From NCBI RefSeq assembly GCF_000524195.1, contig NW_020170411.1:339204-403203 (forward strand): a stretch of 64,000 nt of DNA, given 5' to 3'. The stretch comes from Echinococcus granulosus (taxonomy: Eukaryota; Platyhelminthes; Cestoda; Cyclophyllidea; Taeniidae). Shown here one piece after another: positions 63,854-64,000 of this stretch. The notes under the pieces are model-generated. The model saw nothing but the letters and a program-made list of their open reading frames with translations, ran no database searches and was not told the DNA's origin. How positions within the stretch are numbered: the first letter of the stretch is position 1; every line of letters starts with the position of its first letter. The position numbers and the translations under genes are program-made.

Positions 63854-64000
63854 TAAACTCTCGTAAAGCGAAAACGAAGAGTTAAAAAAAGTAGTCAAAG
63901 TATCAAATTACCAAACCTGACACCTTTTTCTCTGAAAAAGATTTTAATGTGTTGAGTTCGAGTTAGTAGTGAGTGCTTGGAATCTGACACCAAAACCAGG

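Overview
The window looks like nuclear DNA of a parasitic flatworm (Neodermata: tapeworm or fluke). Evidence is eukaryotic split genes with GT-AG introns, a large class of very short introns (28-44 bp) mixed with introns of hundreds of bases, T-rich acceptors ending TTTTAG, animal-only gene families, and long gene-poor spacers. I see no bacterial, viral or CRISPR features and recognise no tRNA or rRNA gene. Species cannot be fixed from this alone.

Six genes could be assembled with every splice phase agreeing. In order: DNAAF11/LRRC6 (minus, 5302-9685, 14 exons, 440 aa), a dynein-arm assembly factor; a nucleolin-like gene (plus, about 12982-15077) followed 189 bp later by a second RRM/RGG gene (plus, 15267-16914, 331 aa); mitochondrial prolyl-tRNA synthetase PARS2 (minus, 33158-35424, 11 exons, 469 aa); a TMEM106-family membrane protein (plus, 36691-39157, 5 exons, 233 aa); and the splicing regulator SRSF10 (plus, 41458-42628, 5 exons, 190 aa). 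Two more are partial: a Jun-type bZIP factor (bZIP exon 31968-32805, probable N-terminal exon 24031-24240) and a terminal exon with a KA1 domain of an AMPK-related kinase (minus, 43457-44041).

Region by region: 1-5301 has no supported gene; 5.3-9.7 kb is DNAAF11; 10.7 kb carries a dispersed repeat; 13-17 kb is the RNA-binding gene pair, which has the layout of a flatworm operon resolved by spliced-leader trans-splicing; 17.4-23 kb holds several plausible but unrecognised exons on both strands plus a second repeat copy; 24-32.8 kb is the Jun locus with a very long intron or introns; 33-43 kb is compact (PARS2, TMEM106, a fold-back repeat, SRSF10); 43.5-64 kb is gene-poor apart from the KA1 exon, a few orphan exon candidates and a last repeat copy.

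The strongest special observation is an AT-AC intron in SRSF10 with an exact U12-type 5' splice site, splitting the RNP1 motif. Next are runs of introns of 28-32 bp in DNAAF11 and a nucleolin gene whose start codon may be supplied by the spliced leader.
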